In this document: in pieces, positions 10,660-21,744 of the stretch
Layout: each line of letters starts with the position of its first letter
Position numbering within the stretch: position 1 is the stretch's first letter
Source of the DNA: Malaya genurostris
Taxonomy: Eukaryota > Arthropoda > Insecta > Diptera > Culicidae
Assembly (NCBI RefSeq): GCF_030247185.1
Contig: NC_080571.1
Span: 105,545,128 to 105,609,127, forward strand
DNA length: 64,000 nt
Reading direction: 5' to 3'
The notes under the pieces: model-generated
Database searches by the model: none
Told to the model about the DNA's origin: nothing
The model's input: the letters and a program-made list of their open reading frames with translations, nothing else
Made by a program: the position numbers and the translations under genes

Positions 10660-11865
10660 GTTTGGATTGTATCGCCACTGCGAGCAGATGTGTTTTGTGT
10701 CGTCTGCACGCTTTCGACAAGAGCGATTACGTCACAGCTGCCAGTCATTAGCATTGGGAAAAAACAACGGTGGAGAGCATTACACAATATCAGCCGTTCT
10801 AATGGCTCTAAAAGTTTTCTAAAGAACTATTAGGATTTGTTGTTCGCAAATCGTAGGGAAATATCCTCAGTTTACTGCAAATCAAGAATAGTTTGCTTAG
10901 ATTTGTGCACTTTTCGCTGTGTGAAATTCACAGTAATCGAGATCAAGTGAAGCCTTTTTTTGCAAAAAATGTTTTAGAGTTTAATGTCGTAGAGAATTAC
11001 GCAATTTGACTCTTCTGAATGCTGGAAACGAATCCCTACAGCATATTGATAGTTTCTTTCAATAAATTATGCAAATCCGAAATGAAATAATCGACAATAA
11101 AAATCTGTATGGGGTTAATTTTATAGCCGTTAGGACCGCCTATTAGTGAAAAAGCTACAAATGAAATCACATAAAATGAAATCTCTTAACAAAAATTCAA
11201 TCAGTTTGGATTCAATCGCCACTGCGAGCAGATGTGTTTTGTGTGTGCAGACGACACAAAGCCTTTTTTTGCGAAAAATGTTCCAGAGTTTAATGTCGTA
11301 GAGAATTACGCCATTTGACTCTTCTGAATGCTGGAAACGAATCCCTACAGCATATTGATAGTTTCTTTCAATAAAATATGCAAATCCGAAATGAAATAAT
11401 CGACATTAAAATTCTGTATGCGGCTATTTTTATAGCCGTTAGGACCGCCCATTAGTGAAAAAGCTACAAACGAAATCAGGTAGAAACAAGCCTCTCAACA
11501 AAACTTGAATCAGTTTGGATTGTATCGCCACTGCGAGCAGATGTGTTTTGTGTCGTCTGCACGCTTTCGACAAGAGCGATTACGTCACAGCTGCCAGTCA
11601 TTAGCATTGGGAAAAAAACAACGGTGGAGAGCATTGCACAATATCAGCCGTTCTAATGGCTCTAAAAGTTTTCTAAAGAACTATTAGGATTTGTTGTTTG
11701 CAAATCGTAGGGAAATATCCTCAGTTTACTGCAAATCAAGAATAGTTTGCTTAGATTTGTGCACTTTTCGCTGTGTGAAATTCACAGTAATCGAGATCAA
11801 GTGAAGCTTTCTTTGTTTTTGCGAAAAATGTGAAAAAGGGTAATGCGTGCATAATTCATACAATT

Positions 11866-12058
11866 TTTTTTTATTCAATAATATAATATAATATTAAGGC
11901 ACACTGCTTAAGCTCTAAGATGCCAAGGGTATTTACTAATCTTAATTATCGTCTAACTTAAAACTAGAGTAGTATCATTATGTAATATAGTATCTGGCGA
12001 TCGGTAGTGGCCGGTGAATTGAATTTAGGATGAGATGATTCCAGATGGCGATCACCCT
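11866..12058 (-). mobile_element. 5'-truncated LINE tail with 13-bp target duplication
   Basis: AATTCATACAATT flanks both sides (11853-11865 and 12059-12071), with a T run (minus-strand poly-A) at the left. The body shares CTAAGATGCC(A/G) and neighbouring words with the minus strand of the insert at 17214-17513, so the two are 3' ends of one LINE or SINE family. The coding part is missing. Confidence 0.8.
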
Positions 12059-12071
12059 AATTCATACAATT

Positions 12072-12729
12072 GATATTCGGAAGTGTTAAGGAACATGTCA
12101 GTTGTTTTCGTATTCACGAAATCCAGTTATGTCTCTGACATTACCCACCCGCCTTTTTTTTACACACAAATTTGCTTATCTCGACGAACTTCTTCGAATG
12201 GCATACGGGTGTAAGAAGTTGGTGTTCTTCCAACAATTATTGTTGCAAGCAGTATAAATCAATATAAATATGAAATTGTTTTGAATTTGAAAACACTGCC
12301 ATTTTTCTAATACATATGTTATGTTCGAATGATTAGGTTGCCAAAAACAAACCGTGCTCAAATCGAAACGTTATGAAAAAGGGTGCTGTGCATATTCTTT
12401 TAGGTACTATGCTTACAGTATTGAAAATCGTGTTTCACTTTGCTCCGAAAATCGCTTTATCATCAAGCGCTTAAAACTTCTACTGCTGGAATAAAGTGAA
12501 AAGTCGTTTACACAAAAATATCGATATCTCCGTTAAAAATGGACGAATTACAACAGTTTATGTTTCGTTGGATAGTTATTAGTGTGAGGAATTCATATTC
12601 TGTGACAGATATTATCAAAAAACTGGAAATTTTGACACGAAACTTCGTATAACTCAAAAAGTGAACATCCAATCTCAAAACCATTCAATAGCGTTTAGGA
12701 TGATGGGATGACCTTTCATTTGAGACTAG
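12072..12729. other. no recognisable gene
   Basis: AT-rich. Bases 12610-12725 weakly recall the CCGGAAGTCGGATC repeat flank (ACCTTTCATTTGA). No coding signal. Confidence 0.45.
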
Positions 12730-12739
12730 TTTGATCAAA

Positions 12740-12955
12740 CCTCCCGGGTCCCGGGTTGGCGGTTCAATGCATAGGGCTCTGGTCTTACAAACCAGTTGTC
12801 GTATGTTCGAGCCCCGACCTGGAAGGATTTGTAGTGTCAGTAGAATCGTAGCACTAGCCATGCAATGGTTCTGTACACTCTGAATCGGCTGCGAAGTCTG
12901 TTGAAACAGAAGGTCAAATTTCACTACAGGAATGTAATACCAAGGCTTTGCTTTT
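12740..12955 (+). mobile_element. tRNA-Val(UAC)-like SINE with 10-bp target duplication
   Basis: The head has an A-box-like TGGCGGTTCAATG, an anticodon arm CTGGT-CTTACAA-ACCAG whose loop reads TAC (valine), and a perfect B box GTTCGAGCC (12815-12823). The tail has CCATGCAATGG and a T-rich end. TTTGATCAAA flanks both ends (12730-12739 and 12956-12965). A 5'-truncated sister is at 23022-23180. Confidence 0.88.
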
Positions 12956-13314
12956 TTTGATCAAATCTCTAAGGTCTCGACTTCTATGTTGACAACACAC
13001 ATAAAGAAACTCAATTCGTCGAGCTGAATCGACCCTCCTGGTCTTGGAAAATTTTTCTAAAGTTTGACCGAACTCTATTATTTATAAAAAAAGTTAAACC
13101 ATTAGTTAGAGTTAGATCTGCTGTTTCTTTTCGATGGATCGATTTTAAGGTCTAAGATAAGTGGGTCGTGTATAGATTTTGAATCGATCACGTGGCTCCC
13201 TCAATCCCCTTTGCGTTTGTGTGTTTAACCACTTTGTTGAGTTTTTTCTTACACAAAAATCACAGAATTGCGTAAGCAAAAGATGTCTTCATGGTAATAA
13301 CCAAATCATGTATA

Positions 13315-14179
13315 CAGGGTCCGCCATCTAACTTTTTTTTAACTAGCGGTTATTTCGACATTGGTAACCTTAATGTCACTTCTGATTTGACAGAAACTTA
13401 GTTTTATCCTTCCTCTGAACGAAAATGGTTGTGTATACGCTTGAGGAACGCGCCAACTGGGCTGGCGATCAGCTTGAAGAAGACGCCGATTTTTGCCAAA
13501 AAACCATCTTCTCGGATGAGGCACATTTTCATCTCGGAGGGTATGTTAATAAGCAAATTGTCGCATCTGGGGGACGGAAAACCCGCACGTTATCATGGAG
13601 AAGCCGATGCATCCTCAGAGAGTGACGGTTTGGTCTAGCGGCATCATTGGGCCATTTTTCTTCGAAAATGAGGCAGCAGCCGCCGCCACGGTTAATGGCG
13701 AGCGCTATCGCGCCATGTTTAGCGATTGGTTCTTCCCGTTATTTGAAGAAGGAACACTTGGACACAATTTAGTTCCAACAAGACGGCTCTCCGTGCCACA
13801 CAGCCAACGCTACGATCGATCTTCTCCCACAGTCTTCGAAGATCGAATTATCAGTCGAAATTCGAATGTCGTTTGGCCATCTCGGAGCTGTGATTTGACG
13901 CCGTTAGACTATTATCATAGAGAGGCTTTCAAAGATAAGTGTTATGTGGACAAGCCAGAGACAATTCAAGCCTTGAAAGACAACATTCGTGCAGCCATAG
14001 CTGAAATGAAGCTGCATACAATGGAAAATGTACTAAAAAACTGGACCGACCGTATGGCGTACTGCAAGGCCACAATTAACGGAAGATTTGTACTTTAATA
14101 TGAAAAAATAAATTTTGAAATCGGATGAACCGTTTGTGTTTTGTTGCATGTTTAAAAAAAAGTTACATGGCGAACCCTG
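13315..14179 (+). mobile_element. DD41D Tc1/mariner element, internally deleted
   Basis: Inverted ends of about 28 bp begin CAGGGT(C/T)CGCCAT and run into TAACTTTTTTTTAA. TA flanks both sides (13313-13314 and 14180-14181). At 865 bp it lacks most of the DNA-binding part of the transposase, so it is a deletion derivative. The host is the 3' UTR of a Juan-like LINE tail. Confidence 0.92.
13425..14098 (+). pseudogene. DD41D mariner transposase, N-terminal deletion and frameshifts
   Basis: It starts with MVVYTLEERANW, then jumps to the catalytic region (IFSDEAHFHLGGYVNKQ, first Asp). The frame shifts near 13590, giving MHPQRVTVWSSGIIGPFFF. A further 1-nt loss lies between QQDGS (about 13775) and CDLTPLDYY (about 13905). 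With that base restored, 41 residues separate the second and third Asp, the DD41D signature. The stop is at 14096-14098. The nearest relative in the window is 25890-26814. Confidence 0.88.
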
Positions 14180-14297
14180 TATAATAGGCTGATAAGTGGC
14201 CACTTGTGGCTGAATACCCAATTAAAATCTTAATAATTTAAATTTAACTCATATTCCAATAAATAGTTATTAAAAAAAATAAACAACTTTGTTGAGT

Positions 14298-14819
14298 CGA
14301 TTTAATTGATCTCTCCTTTTTCCGAATGCTACCAGGACATTAAAACGGATCAAATAGCGGACGCTCTGAAACTGACTGCAAAGTGACCAAAAAAGACGAA
14401 CTACGTATCGTTGCTTTGTTTTCACTCAATTCTGGCTTGTCCTTACGTCAAGTTGAAGCAAAAAGTTCTCGAGTTATACCACGGCGCCATTTGGGGAACA
14501 TCTGTGCGCAAACAATGTAGAATGGCGGAGTATCGTTAAAAACCACCCCTGTCTGAATGTCATGTGGTCAAACAGCTCGCTGAATGGTTACGGATCAAAA
14601 ATATAACTAGAAGATTCTGTCAAGATTTTGAATTTGAATAAAATCAAAAACTTTCTTTGGTATAAACTACCATCACCTTTTCAATTTGTAAACAGTTAAG
14701 TCAAGTTAATATAGATTTAAATGTGGCAACCCTGCACGCTATACGAAATTTAACAAAACACGCTGTTTGCTAGACGGTGGCGTTTTCTTCTTCCGTACCG
14801 ATTTTGCATCATTTTGTAT
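14298..14819. other. no firm feature; possible transposase helix-turn-helix scrap
   Basis: A frame near 14395-14510 reads DELRIVALFSLNSGLSLRQV, which is reminiscent of a Tc1/mariner N-terminal helix-turn-helix, followed by stops. No catalytic part follows. Treat as unassigned. Confidence 0.3.
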
Positions 14820-15015
14820 GACAGTTTGAGAGTTTTGATACTCATTGCCCTATAATTTTGAAACCGGAAGTCGGATCTGGGTGAAATTGCACAGCATCTT
14901 TTAAGACACTGAGAGCTATAATTTGAATCATGATTTGTGAAAATCGGTTTAACCGTTCCTGAGAAATCGAAGTTTTTCTTCACTATTACCGTTGCTTTCG
15001 GAAGCGGAAACCGGG
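14820..15015. repeat. CCGGAAGTCGGATC-type dispersed repeat
   Basis: Contains GAAACCGGAAGTCGGATCTG followed by the shared phrase GTGAAAATCGGTTTAACC. Same family as 4640-5005 and 16400-16560. It abuts the DD37E element. Confidence 0.6.
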
Positions 15016-15072
15016 CACAAATAGTCCAAAAGTAGATTTATATATTCACCAACTAACAACGTCTGCCAACTA

Positions 15073-16345
15073 AAGACTGTCTCATAAAATATGGACGCAA
15101 CCAAGAACCGCTGCCATTTCGCAATGGTTCAGAATCTGTCAATTTTTATGGCTGCGTCCTGTTGTTTACACTCTTCACTAACCACTTGTGCAGTTGTTTA
15201 TTTGTTTTCATTAGTTTGTTTCGAAATGCGTGGATTTTCAGCAGAACAACGTCGAAAAATTGTGTACAAATGGTGCACAGAACGCGGACTGTCACTGAGA
15301 AAGATAGCAAAAATGGAAGAAGTAAGTGAAAAAACCGTGCGAAATGCAATCAGGAAGTTCGGTGACCTTTGTGGATAAACCGAAAATGGGTCGAAGAAAA
15401 GGCCCTGCTAACACTCAGTTGGATAAACGTATACTGAAGGCGTTCGAGCAAAAGAAGGAGGTTTCAGTTCGGGATGTGGCCAAAAAAGTGGGCACTTCGA
15501 AGTCAAAGGTTCTTCGTGCTAAAGAATGTTTGAATCTTCTAACCAAAATGTAGTCCGAAACAAGAAGCATCGACCAGGCCGAGAGTTCTAAAGCTGTACA
15601 ATACGATTCTTGCTGGAAATTTGAACTGCATAATCATGGACGACGAAACCTACGTAAAACTCGATTACAAATCCTTGCCTGGAGCACAATATTACACGGT
15701 GCGGAAGGGCAAGTGTTAAACCAGTCCTAGACATCGATTGAAGTCGAAAAATTTGGTACGAAAGCTATGGTCTGACAAACAATTTGTAGCTTGGGTAAGA
15801 TTTCGATACCCTTCATCACCACTGCTTCAATAAACAGCGAAATATACATCAAGGAATGATTACAAAAACGACTTCTACCCATGATCCGAAGCCACAAGGA
15901 TCCTGTTGTCTTCTGGCCAGATCTTGCTTCTTGTCACTACTCGAAATCAACGGTAGAATGGTATACTACCAAAAATGTCACTTTCGTCCCAAACGACACG
16001 AATCCACCAAATTGCCCACAACTTCGACAAATTGAGGAATTTTGGGCATTAACGAAGGCACATCTTAGGAAACATGGCTCGGCAGCCGAAACCATTCAAC
16101 AGTTGGAAAAAGATTGGAAAAAAGTGTCAAAACTCTTCGCCAAGAAGTCTGTACGGAATTTAATGAGGAACGTTTGCAAGAAGGTGCGCCAGCTAGTTTA
16201 CAATGGCTAAGTAGCAAATGTTGAGAATAATATTCTGTTGTTGTAGTCTAATATTATCAGTATATCGAATAAAATTTGAATATCTAACACTTGTGAGTTA
16301 GTTATAGCGAAATCAAAGTGCGTCTATACTTTCTGGGACAGTCTT
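15073..16345 (+). mobile_element. DD37E (ITmD37E) Tc1/mariner element
   Basis: TA flanks both ends (15071-15072 and 16346-16347). The inverted termini read AAGACTGTC(T/C)CA then TAAAATATGGACGCA at the left, with a closely matching right end. The 1273-bp size and the position of the transposase suggest a full-length but mutated copy. Related relics: 17136-18461, 22880-23450, 27655-28525, 44820-45309 and 53640-54310. Confidence 0.9.
15226..16210 (+). pseudogene. DD37E transposase with frameshifts
   Basis: Cut-and-paste transposase. The ATG at 15226 opens MRGFSAEQRRKIVYKWCTER with a helix-turn-helix (LSLRKIAKMEEVSEKTVRNAIRKF). The frame shifts near 15355 into PKMGRRKGPANTQLDKRILK, and then again. 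The first catalytic Asp lies in IMDDETYVKLDYKSL (about 15637). The last part (15881-16210) has FWPDLASCHYS and NCPQLRQIEEFW with 37 residues between D and E. The stop is at 16208-16210. At least three frame breaks make it inactive. Confidence 0.88.
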
Positions 16346-16399
16346 TAGATAAATTTACCAGCAAATTTTAAAGAAATGTGCATCTCGTTTCGCCAGCTT

Positions 16400-16560
16400 G
16401 TGAAAAAATTCTCATGAAATTGAAAATTTTCACTAATCGCACTGTAATACGGGAACCGGAAGTCGAATCTGGATCAATTTCTCGGGGACTTTTTGAACAA
16501 TTTCAAGACCTTTCATTTGCATTTTATTTTGTAAAAAATCGGTTGAGAAATCGTTAGTAG
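16400..16560. repeat. CCGGAAGTCGGATC-type dispersed repeat
   Basis: Contains GGGAACCGGAAGTCGAATCTG and the phrase ACCTTTCATTTGCAT, followed by AAAAATCGGTTGAG, in the same order as the copies at 4640 and 14820. Confidence 0.55.
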
Positions 16561-17133
16561 GTGAATAGGACTGGAAATAAATACATTGCAGAAAAAATAC
16601 ACAAGACAAGACGCTATTTAGAAGAAACAATATTCCTCCCACCTCGAATATTCATAGCCGGTGACGACATCGGATGGTTGGATGACGCATTTATGTACTT
16701 GGACTCATTGATGGCTGTCGCAATAAGCAACGCAAGGGCGTATTTCAACGTGTTTACTTTGGACGCGCTTAAACCTTGCGGTTAGAAAGACAACGACAAC
16801 TTAGTAAAAAATGATTCTTAAATATGATCCGATTGGCGCAAAAAATGAGCACTGACTGCGATCAAGGGAGAGCAACGAAGTGTTGGAACCTGCGACCTAC
16901 GAAGTAGGTCGCCTAGCTCTTGAGAGACTGGCGAAGAACGGCTATGGTCCGAGGTACATGGATTCGTTCGCTAGACACAGCTAAGAACACCACTAGGCTG
17001 ATAAATAAGATGAATTTATTACAGTCCCAAAAACATACGTATGATACGCAAGCTACAATGAACAGAGCTGTCAATCAGTCAGACTGCCAGCATGCTGCAA
17101 CAAACGAGAACATTTTTGTTTCCCGCGAAATGG
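16561..17133. other. unassigned; possible retrotransposon debris
   Basis: Two short frames (16561-16785 and 16920-17243) look locally coding (for example MVRGTWIRSLDTAKN near 16945) but I cannot place them in a family and no frame is long. Confidence 0.3.
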
Positions 17134-17213
17134 TACAGACTGTCCCAGGAAGTATTATAGACGCAGTCCACAACCACTGCCATTTTGCAATAACTGAGCA
17201 TCTGTCAATTTTT

Positions 17214-17513
17214 GCGGGTCACCAGCAGGGTCTTTGTAACTGAGGGGTGTTTCTCGCGAAACACAAAAACAAAATGATACGGCCACCATCGAAGTACCCA
17301 CGTCATCTGGACAATCCTCATGTAAAATTCAAACCACCAGCTACTGCCGACCACCAACTGGATTTGTGGTGATTAGCAAACAACAATGTAAACCAAATAC
17401 AACAACGTTATGAATCAAGAAATTATACTAGTCTTAAGTACTGTTAAAAAATGTCCTCGGCATCTTAGGATTTTAGGCAGTGTTCCATATTAAATATAAT
17501 TAAATAAAAAAAA
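17214..17513 (+). mobile_element. LINE/SINE tail inserted in the DD37E copy
   Basis: Near-identical flanks CTGTCAATTTTT (17202-17213) and CTGTCATTTTTT (17514-17525) mark a target duplication with one change, and the insert ends in an A-rich tail (17503-17513). In the sister element at 15073 the leader is continuous here. The 3' part resembles 11866-12058. Confidence 0.78.
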
Positions 17514-17683
17514 CTGTCATTTTTTATGGGTGCGTCCTATTGTTTACTCTTTCCTCTCACTGCAAGTATAGTCGTTTATTGGTTTCCATCGATTTAAAAA
17601 AAAGCGAACTTTTTGCAGATCAATGTCGAAATATTGCACACAAATGGAGCACAGAACGCGGATTGTCACTGATATGTTTGCTT

Positions 17684-17800
17684 GAAATCAAAGCAAATGC
17701 AGCTCCATCCCTAACTGCTGTCAAATCATTGAAATTGACAGCAGTTGGTGTCGTAATTGGGTTGGGTTATGCTTCAAACGAAAACACCACGAAATAGAAA
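17684..17800. repeat. foldback segment inside the DD37E N-terminal coding region
   Basis: The sister element reads straight through this codon region, so about 115 bp are inserted. The centre is a 12-bp perfect hairpin, AACTGCTGTCAA (about 17721) against TTGACAGCAGTT, with a 10-nt loop. The outer parts (GTTTGCTTGAA and TTCAAACG) are weakly inverted. Probably a tiny MITE. Confidence 0.5.
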
Positions 17801-18461
17801 ACAAATATGGAGGGAGTGAGTGTGAAAACAGTGCGCAGAGCAATCAAGAAATTCGATGAAGAGAACACCTTTCAGGACGAATCAAAAATTGGTCGAAAAA
17901 AGGTCCTGATAACTCTCGGTTTAATAAACATAAACTAAAGGCGTTTGGCACGACGTGAGAGAGAGATTTTAGGCATTGATGAATGCTCATCAAAGGAAAA
18001 ATATCTCAGTAGCCGAAACCATTGAACAATTTGAAGAAGATTGGAAAAGGTGTCAAATCTTGTCACCAAGAAGTATGTGTTGAGTCTATGCCGAGAATAT
18101 CAATCTGTTGTGTCAGTCTAATATTTTTCAACGAAATATTTTATAATCCAACACTATTGTTATTTTTTCACTACACAGATAAAAATATTTTGTGAATTTA
18201 CATCATTTTCGTGGCAATTGTATGAAAAATTTCTTTACACTTCTTTATTTTTTCAATATACTTTGCAAGCAGAACTAAGCGTGTTTTGAAATATACAGTC
18301 TTGTTATCAATGCATTCCAATTTAATTTTACATCAGTCACGGTTTAAACTAAGATTTTCAATTCAACTGATGTCTATTTCATAGTAACATTGATTTACAT
18401 ATCGTTTAAATTTCATTATTTTTTTCTGTGTAGGTACGTTCATACTTTCTGGGACAGTGTT

Positions 18462-18888
18462 TAGTCCAAAGAATCAGCTTTTTTCGTGAAGACTAAAAGA
18501 CTAGAGGCTAGCGAAAAAAACAGAGAATCAAATCGACCATGCTCTGATCGAAGACAAATTCTTCCTTGGTGTTATACCCATCCGGACCTATCATAGTGCG
18601 AGAAACGGGAAGCAAATCACTACCCAGTAGAATATGAACCGATCATCGGACGCACTTAAAACCTTAAGACTTGAGAATATTGCAAACTAACACATCATAC
18701 ACGACTTCAATAATGAGCACATCATACATATATTGAAGCAAAATTAATCACTTTTTTGACAGTCTCTCGGTCATTGCTTCTGAATGAAAGTTCATGAATC
18801 AGCGAAAACTTTTGGTAAATATAAAATGATAGGTACTTTAGGTCGCACTGGATTGTCATCATTAGTAGGAAGTTAGTTCGATCCACGA
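18462..18888. other. no recognisable gene
   Basis: Non-coding, AT-rich sequence without a visible repeat partner. Confidence 0.45.
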
Positions 18889-19180
18889 TGAAATATATGT
18901 ATGGTGATTACATTTTGTGAGTGCAGCTGTGAAGATTTTTTCTATGATTAGGAGTGAAGAAACCCGTTTACATCTGACATTGGAGGAATATCCGTGAAAT
19001 TGTATTCGGTAACAGTCGTTGAGCATACGGCATATTATTTACCTTTTGTCAAGCTGAAAACCATACTTTGCTCCTATGTTAACGTACCGCGCTTCTATCC
19101 ACCATACATACCGTCTGGAGAAAATTAACAGAACAGTAAAAAGTGGCATATGTGATCACCATACATAGTTCATCGTGGAT
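18889..19180. repeat. 292-bp inverted-repeat element
   Basis: CCACGATGAA(A)TATATGTATGGTGATTACAT at 18893-18922 pairs with the minus strand of 19149-19178 over about 30 bp with few mismatches. The loop of about 225 bp is non-coding. Probably a MITE. Confidence 0.6.
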
Positions 19181-19660
19181 ATCAAAAATACCTGATAGAT
19201 AGATACGGGTAAACGAATAAAATATGGCTTTGCTGAAACCTCAAACCAAACTACCATCAAAACATGAACAAATTGTAGATGCAAGGCGTGTTTTTGTTCT
19301 ATTAGTGCTTCATCGCGGAAAGAAGCACAGAGTATTTGCAAATTATGCTGAATCGTAGCGACGTGCGCATCATTTCGCATTATTAGTACTAGATTAGTAG
19401 AAAAGCAGACAGAAACCATAATCCGTGATGTTACATATACATACATGGAATGTAAGATACAGCTGTACACGTGAAAGCAAAACTGAAGATTGATTGATGG
19501 CGCAAACAAAAGTGGTAAAACGAAACAAAACGTGATACGATTTAGTTGCTTGACAATCACAAGCAAAAAGTATTTAGGAGTTTTTCTTATTACTTAGTTC
19601 GTGACCGGTATACATTGACATTTGGCATTTATGCTGTACGCATGTTGGCATTTTTGCGAT

Positions 19661-19956
19661 GCCCAATAAATTTAGTTTTTTGAGTTAACTTTTTCGCGCT
19701 AGTAGTATCGATAATCTCAGTTAAGCTTTCCGTTTTGGATCGATTGTAGACTGCAATTATACTTCTTTTCTCATTGCAACCCTGCTTCATCGATTTGTTT
19801 TTGTTTTGATTGCTTTGATTCGTTCTAAATTTGGACTAGAAACCAAAAATCGTACACATAATGACAGAACTAAGGAAGAAAAACAAATAAAATGAACATA
19901 GAATTGAAATGAAACATGTTTGTTAGTTTTCTTCAAAAGAACTAAATTTATTGGGC
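19661..19956. repeat. 296-bp MITE-like element with GCCCAATAAATTTAGTT ends
   Basis: 19661-19684 and 19935-19956 are inverted copies (17 bp perfect, then a one-base slip). No target duplication could be recognised, so the superfamily is open. The interior has no gene. Confidence 0.65.
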
Positions 19957-21740
19957 ACTCTCTAGAGCTGGTTAGCAATCAATGTATTCTAGTGTCATTG
20001 TTTCATCTTCAACTGCTGTGATTGCATTTTCAAATATTTGATTATAGTTATGGAAATATTTTCTTGTAGTTGATTATCATTAAATACATTCGTTTTGTTT
20101 TTTGTTTATCAATACGTTTGAAGCTAATACGAGAGATCTAACATATTTTCAAAGTACTGAGATCAAAAGATCGATTTTTTTCGGTAGAGTCTTGGCATTG
20201 TTTATAGTACTATGTGTTCTCATGTATAATTTTCGTAGGTTTCAAGCAAGGGTGTAACTGTTATTGTTGTGTTAATGTATGTAGTATGGAATACATGAAC
20301 GTTTGGTTCAATATAGTCAGTGGTACTGATTAATTTAAATGCTTTAAGCCCTTAGTCGTGATTGCATTCTAATATCAGGACTGTGAAAATCATTCCGATA
20401 ATATATGACTAGAATCCTTCACTTTCATCATTGATGTCGGAGTAAAAATGACGTAAAAACGATCTTATTTTCAAAAGTTGTGATTTTGCTTTAAATAGCC
20501 TGACTGCAATAATTGGAAAGTAATCGAAAACTATATATGAGGGCTGCAATTTGCTGATGGCTTCTGATTCCTATCATCGAAAATTTAGGATTTTACCATT
20601 ACCTTTTCGCAATTGTGTTCTTTAAATGAAATCGGACGATATTCTTTGTTTTTTTCCTTCACTGTAAGCCAATATCCATAGACTGGTTCCGGTAAATTCT
20701 GTATTAATTTTGTGGTATCTTTCGATTCATTTCGATTATAAAAACAAGCTACGAAACTCTCTTGCACACTTGCGAATTGACTGCATAATCAAGTTGCGCA
20801 TAGAAATCGACATTGAATTTTCCTATGCGCTGGATCGAAATAGATTCGTTTTATGTGAAATACACACTAAAATCAATTATCACATAACCAGAATACTGAA
20901 AATTAGTTTGGTGATCCGGTTTGCCTCGGGTTTGATTGTATCTGACTTATTGGATTGAATAAGAGAAGATTTAGTTTTGATTTCGTAGCATCTAACTCAC
21001 ATTCATAGTTTTAACAAGTGAGTACTGAGTTAGGCATAACCGTACCGAGCTACACCGGTGAGTGTATGCTTAAACCACAGAGCTGCCAACATAACCCAGA
21101 TTTTCGGTTTTGTTTTTGCTGGTACTCAAAACGAGCACGAGCATTAATGTACGAAAACAAAAGTCAAACCGTTGCGTGATGTATGCCGTAAACGATTCAA
21201 TTTCATGTCTCGAGCTAAACACAACTGGCTACTGAACCGAATGCGTTTTCCAGCATACGAGAACATGTGTTGAGAATTGGATTGAAATGGCATCGATTCG
21301 AACATTGGCTGCCCATGGCAACTCTGGTGGATGGGGAATACAAGCGAGACAGTGTCAAAAGAATCTGATGCAATGTTTTGATATACAAACACATAAAATC
21401 ACAACTTACAAATCGTCTCTCAGTTGGTTCTAATGTTTGATGTGCTCATCTGCTGATTGCTTGGCACTACGATGATCTCGACGATGTTTTCTCTAAACAA
21501 ATGATTACCCAGTTACTCTCAACTCGCCCTGTGATGCTACTGAAACCGATTTGCAGGTGAGCTGAACTCAGTGATGATGAAGTACGGAGTTGATTATTTC
21601 CAGCCCTGAGCTCACAACGTGACATTTGTACCGTATGCGTGATAATGTTTGCACTATCGTACAAATAAGATTTACGTTTTACCTGTACATACAATGTTTT
21701 ACATTGCCTTGCTTTTCTTTGCATGCACGTGAGCTAAATC
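19957..21740. other. no recognisable gene
   Basis: AT-rich intronic or intergenic sequence. The open frames here (up to 82 codons) have no family signature. Confidence 0.45.
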
Positions 21741-21744
21741 TTAT

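Larger units (their letters stand above)
9505..11835 (+). repeat. right part of the promoter repeat and a partial tandem array
   Basis: After the promoter a unit starting ATATCAGCCGTTCTAATGG recurs at about 9589, 10787 and 11642. Unit a (9589-10786) is about 550 bp once its two inserted MITEs are removed. Unit b runs to about 11247 and then jumps, by an internal deletion, into the middle of unit c (about 11261-11641). Unit d ends near 11835. Units share an AATAAA (near 10084) and no conserved ORF. It may be LTR-derived or a non-coding transcribed repeat; unidentified. Confidence 0.7.
13243..14285 (+). mobile_element. Juan-like LINE 3' tail, itself interrupted by a DD41D mariner
   Basis: Bases 13243-13314 plus 14180-14285 match the 3' UTR of copy C (49815-49980): ACACAAAAATC, GTCTTCATGGTAATAACC and CCACTTGTGGCTGAA are shared, ending in poly-A. 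ACTTTGTTGAGT flanks the whole (13231-13242 and 14286-14297). Only about 180 bp of LINE arrived. The mariner later entered the TA-rich point of the UTR. Confidence 0.9.
17136..18461 (+). mobile_element. second DD37E element, decayed and carrying insertions
   Basis: TA flanks both ends (17134-17135 and 18462-18463). The inverted termini CAGACTGTCCCAG and AACACTGTCCCAGAAAGTAT match those of 15073-16345. Inside are a shared 5' leader (CCACTGCCATTTTGCAAT), a frame SADQCRNIAHKWSTERGLSL near 17610 and a C-terminal scrap near 17990. Most of the catalytic domain is deleted. A LINE tail (17214-17513) and a foldback segment (17684-17800) interrupt it. Confidence 0.82.
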
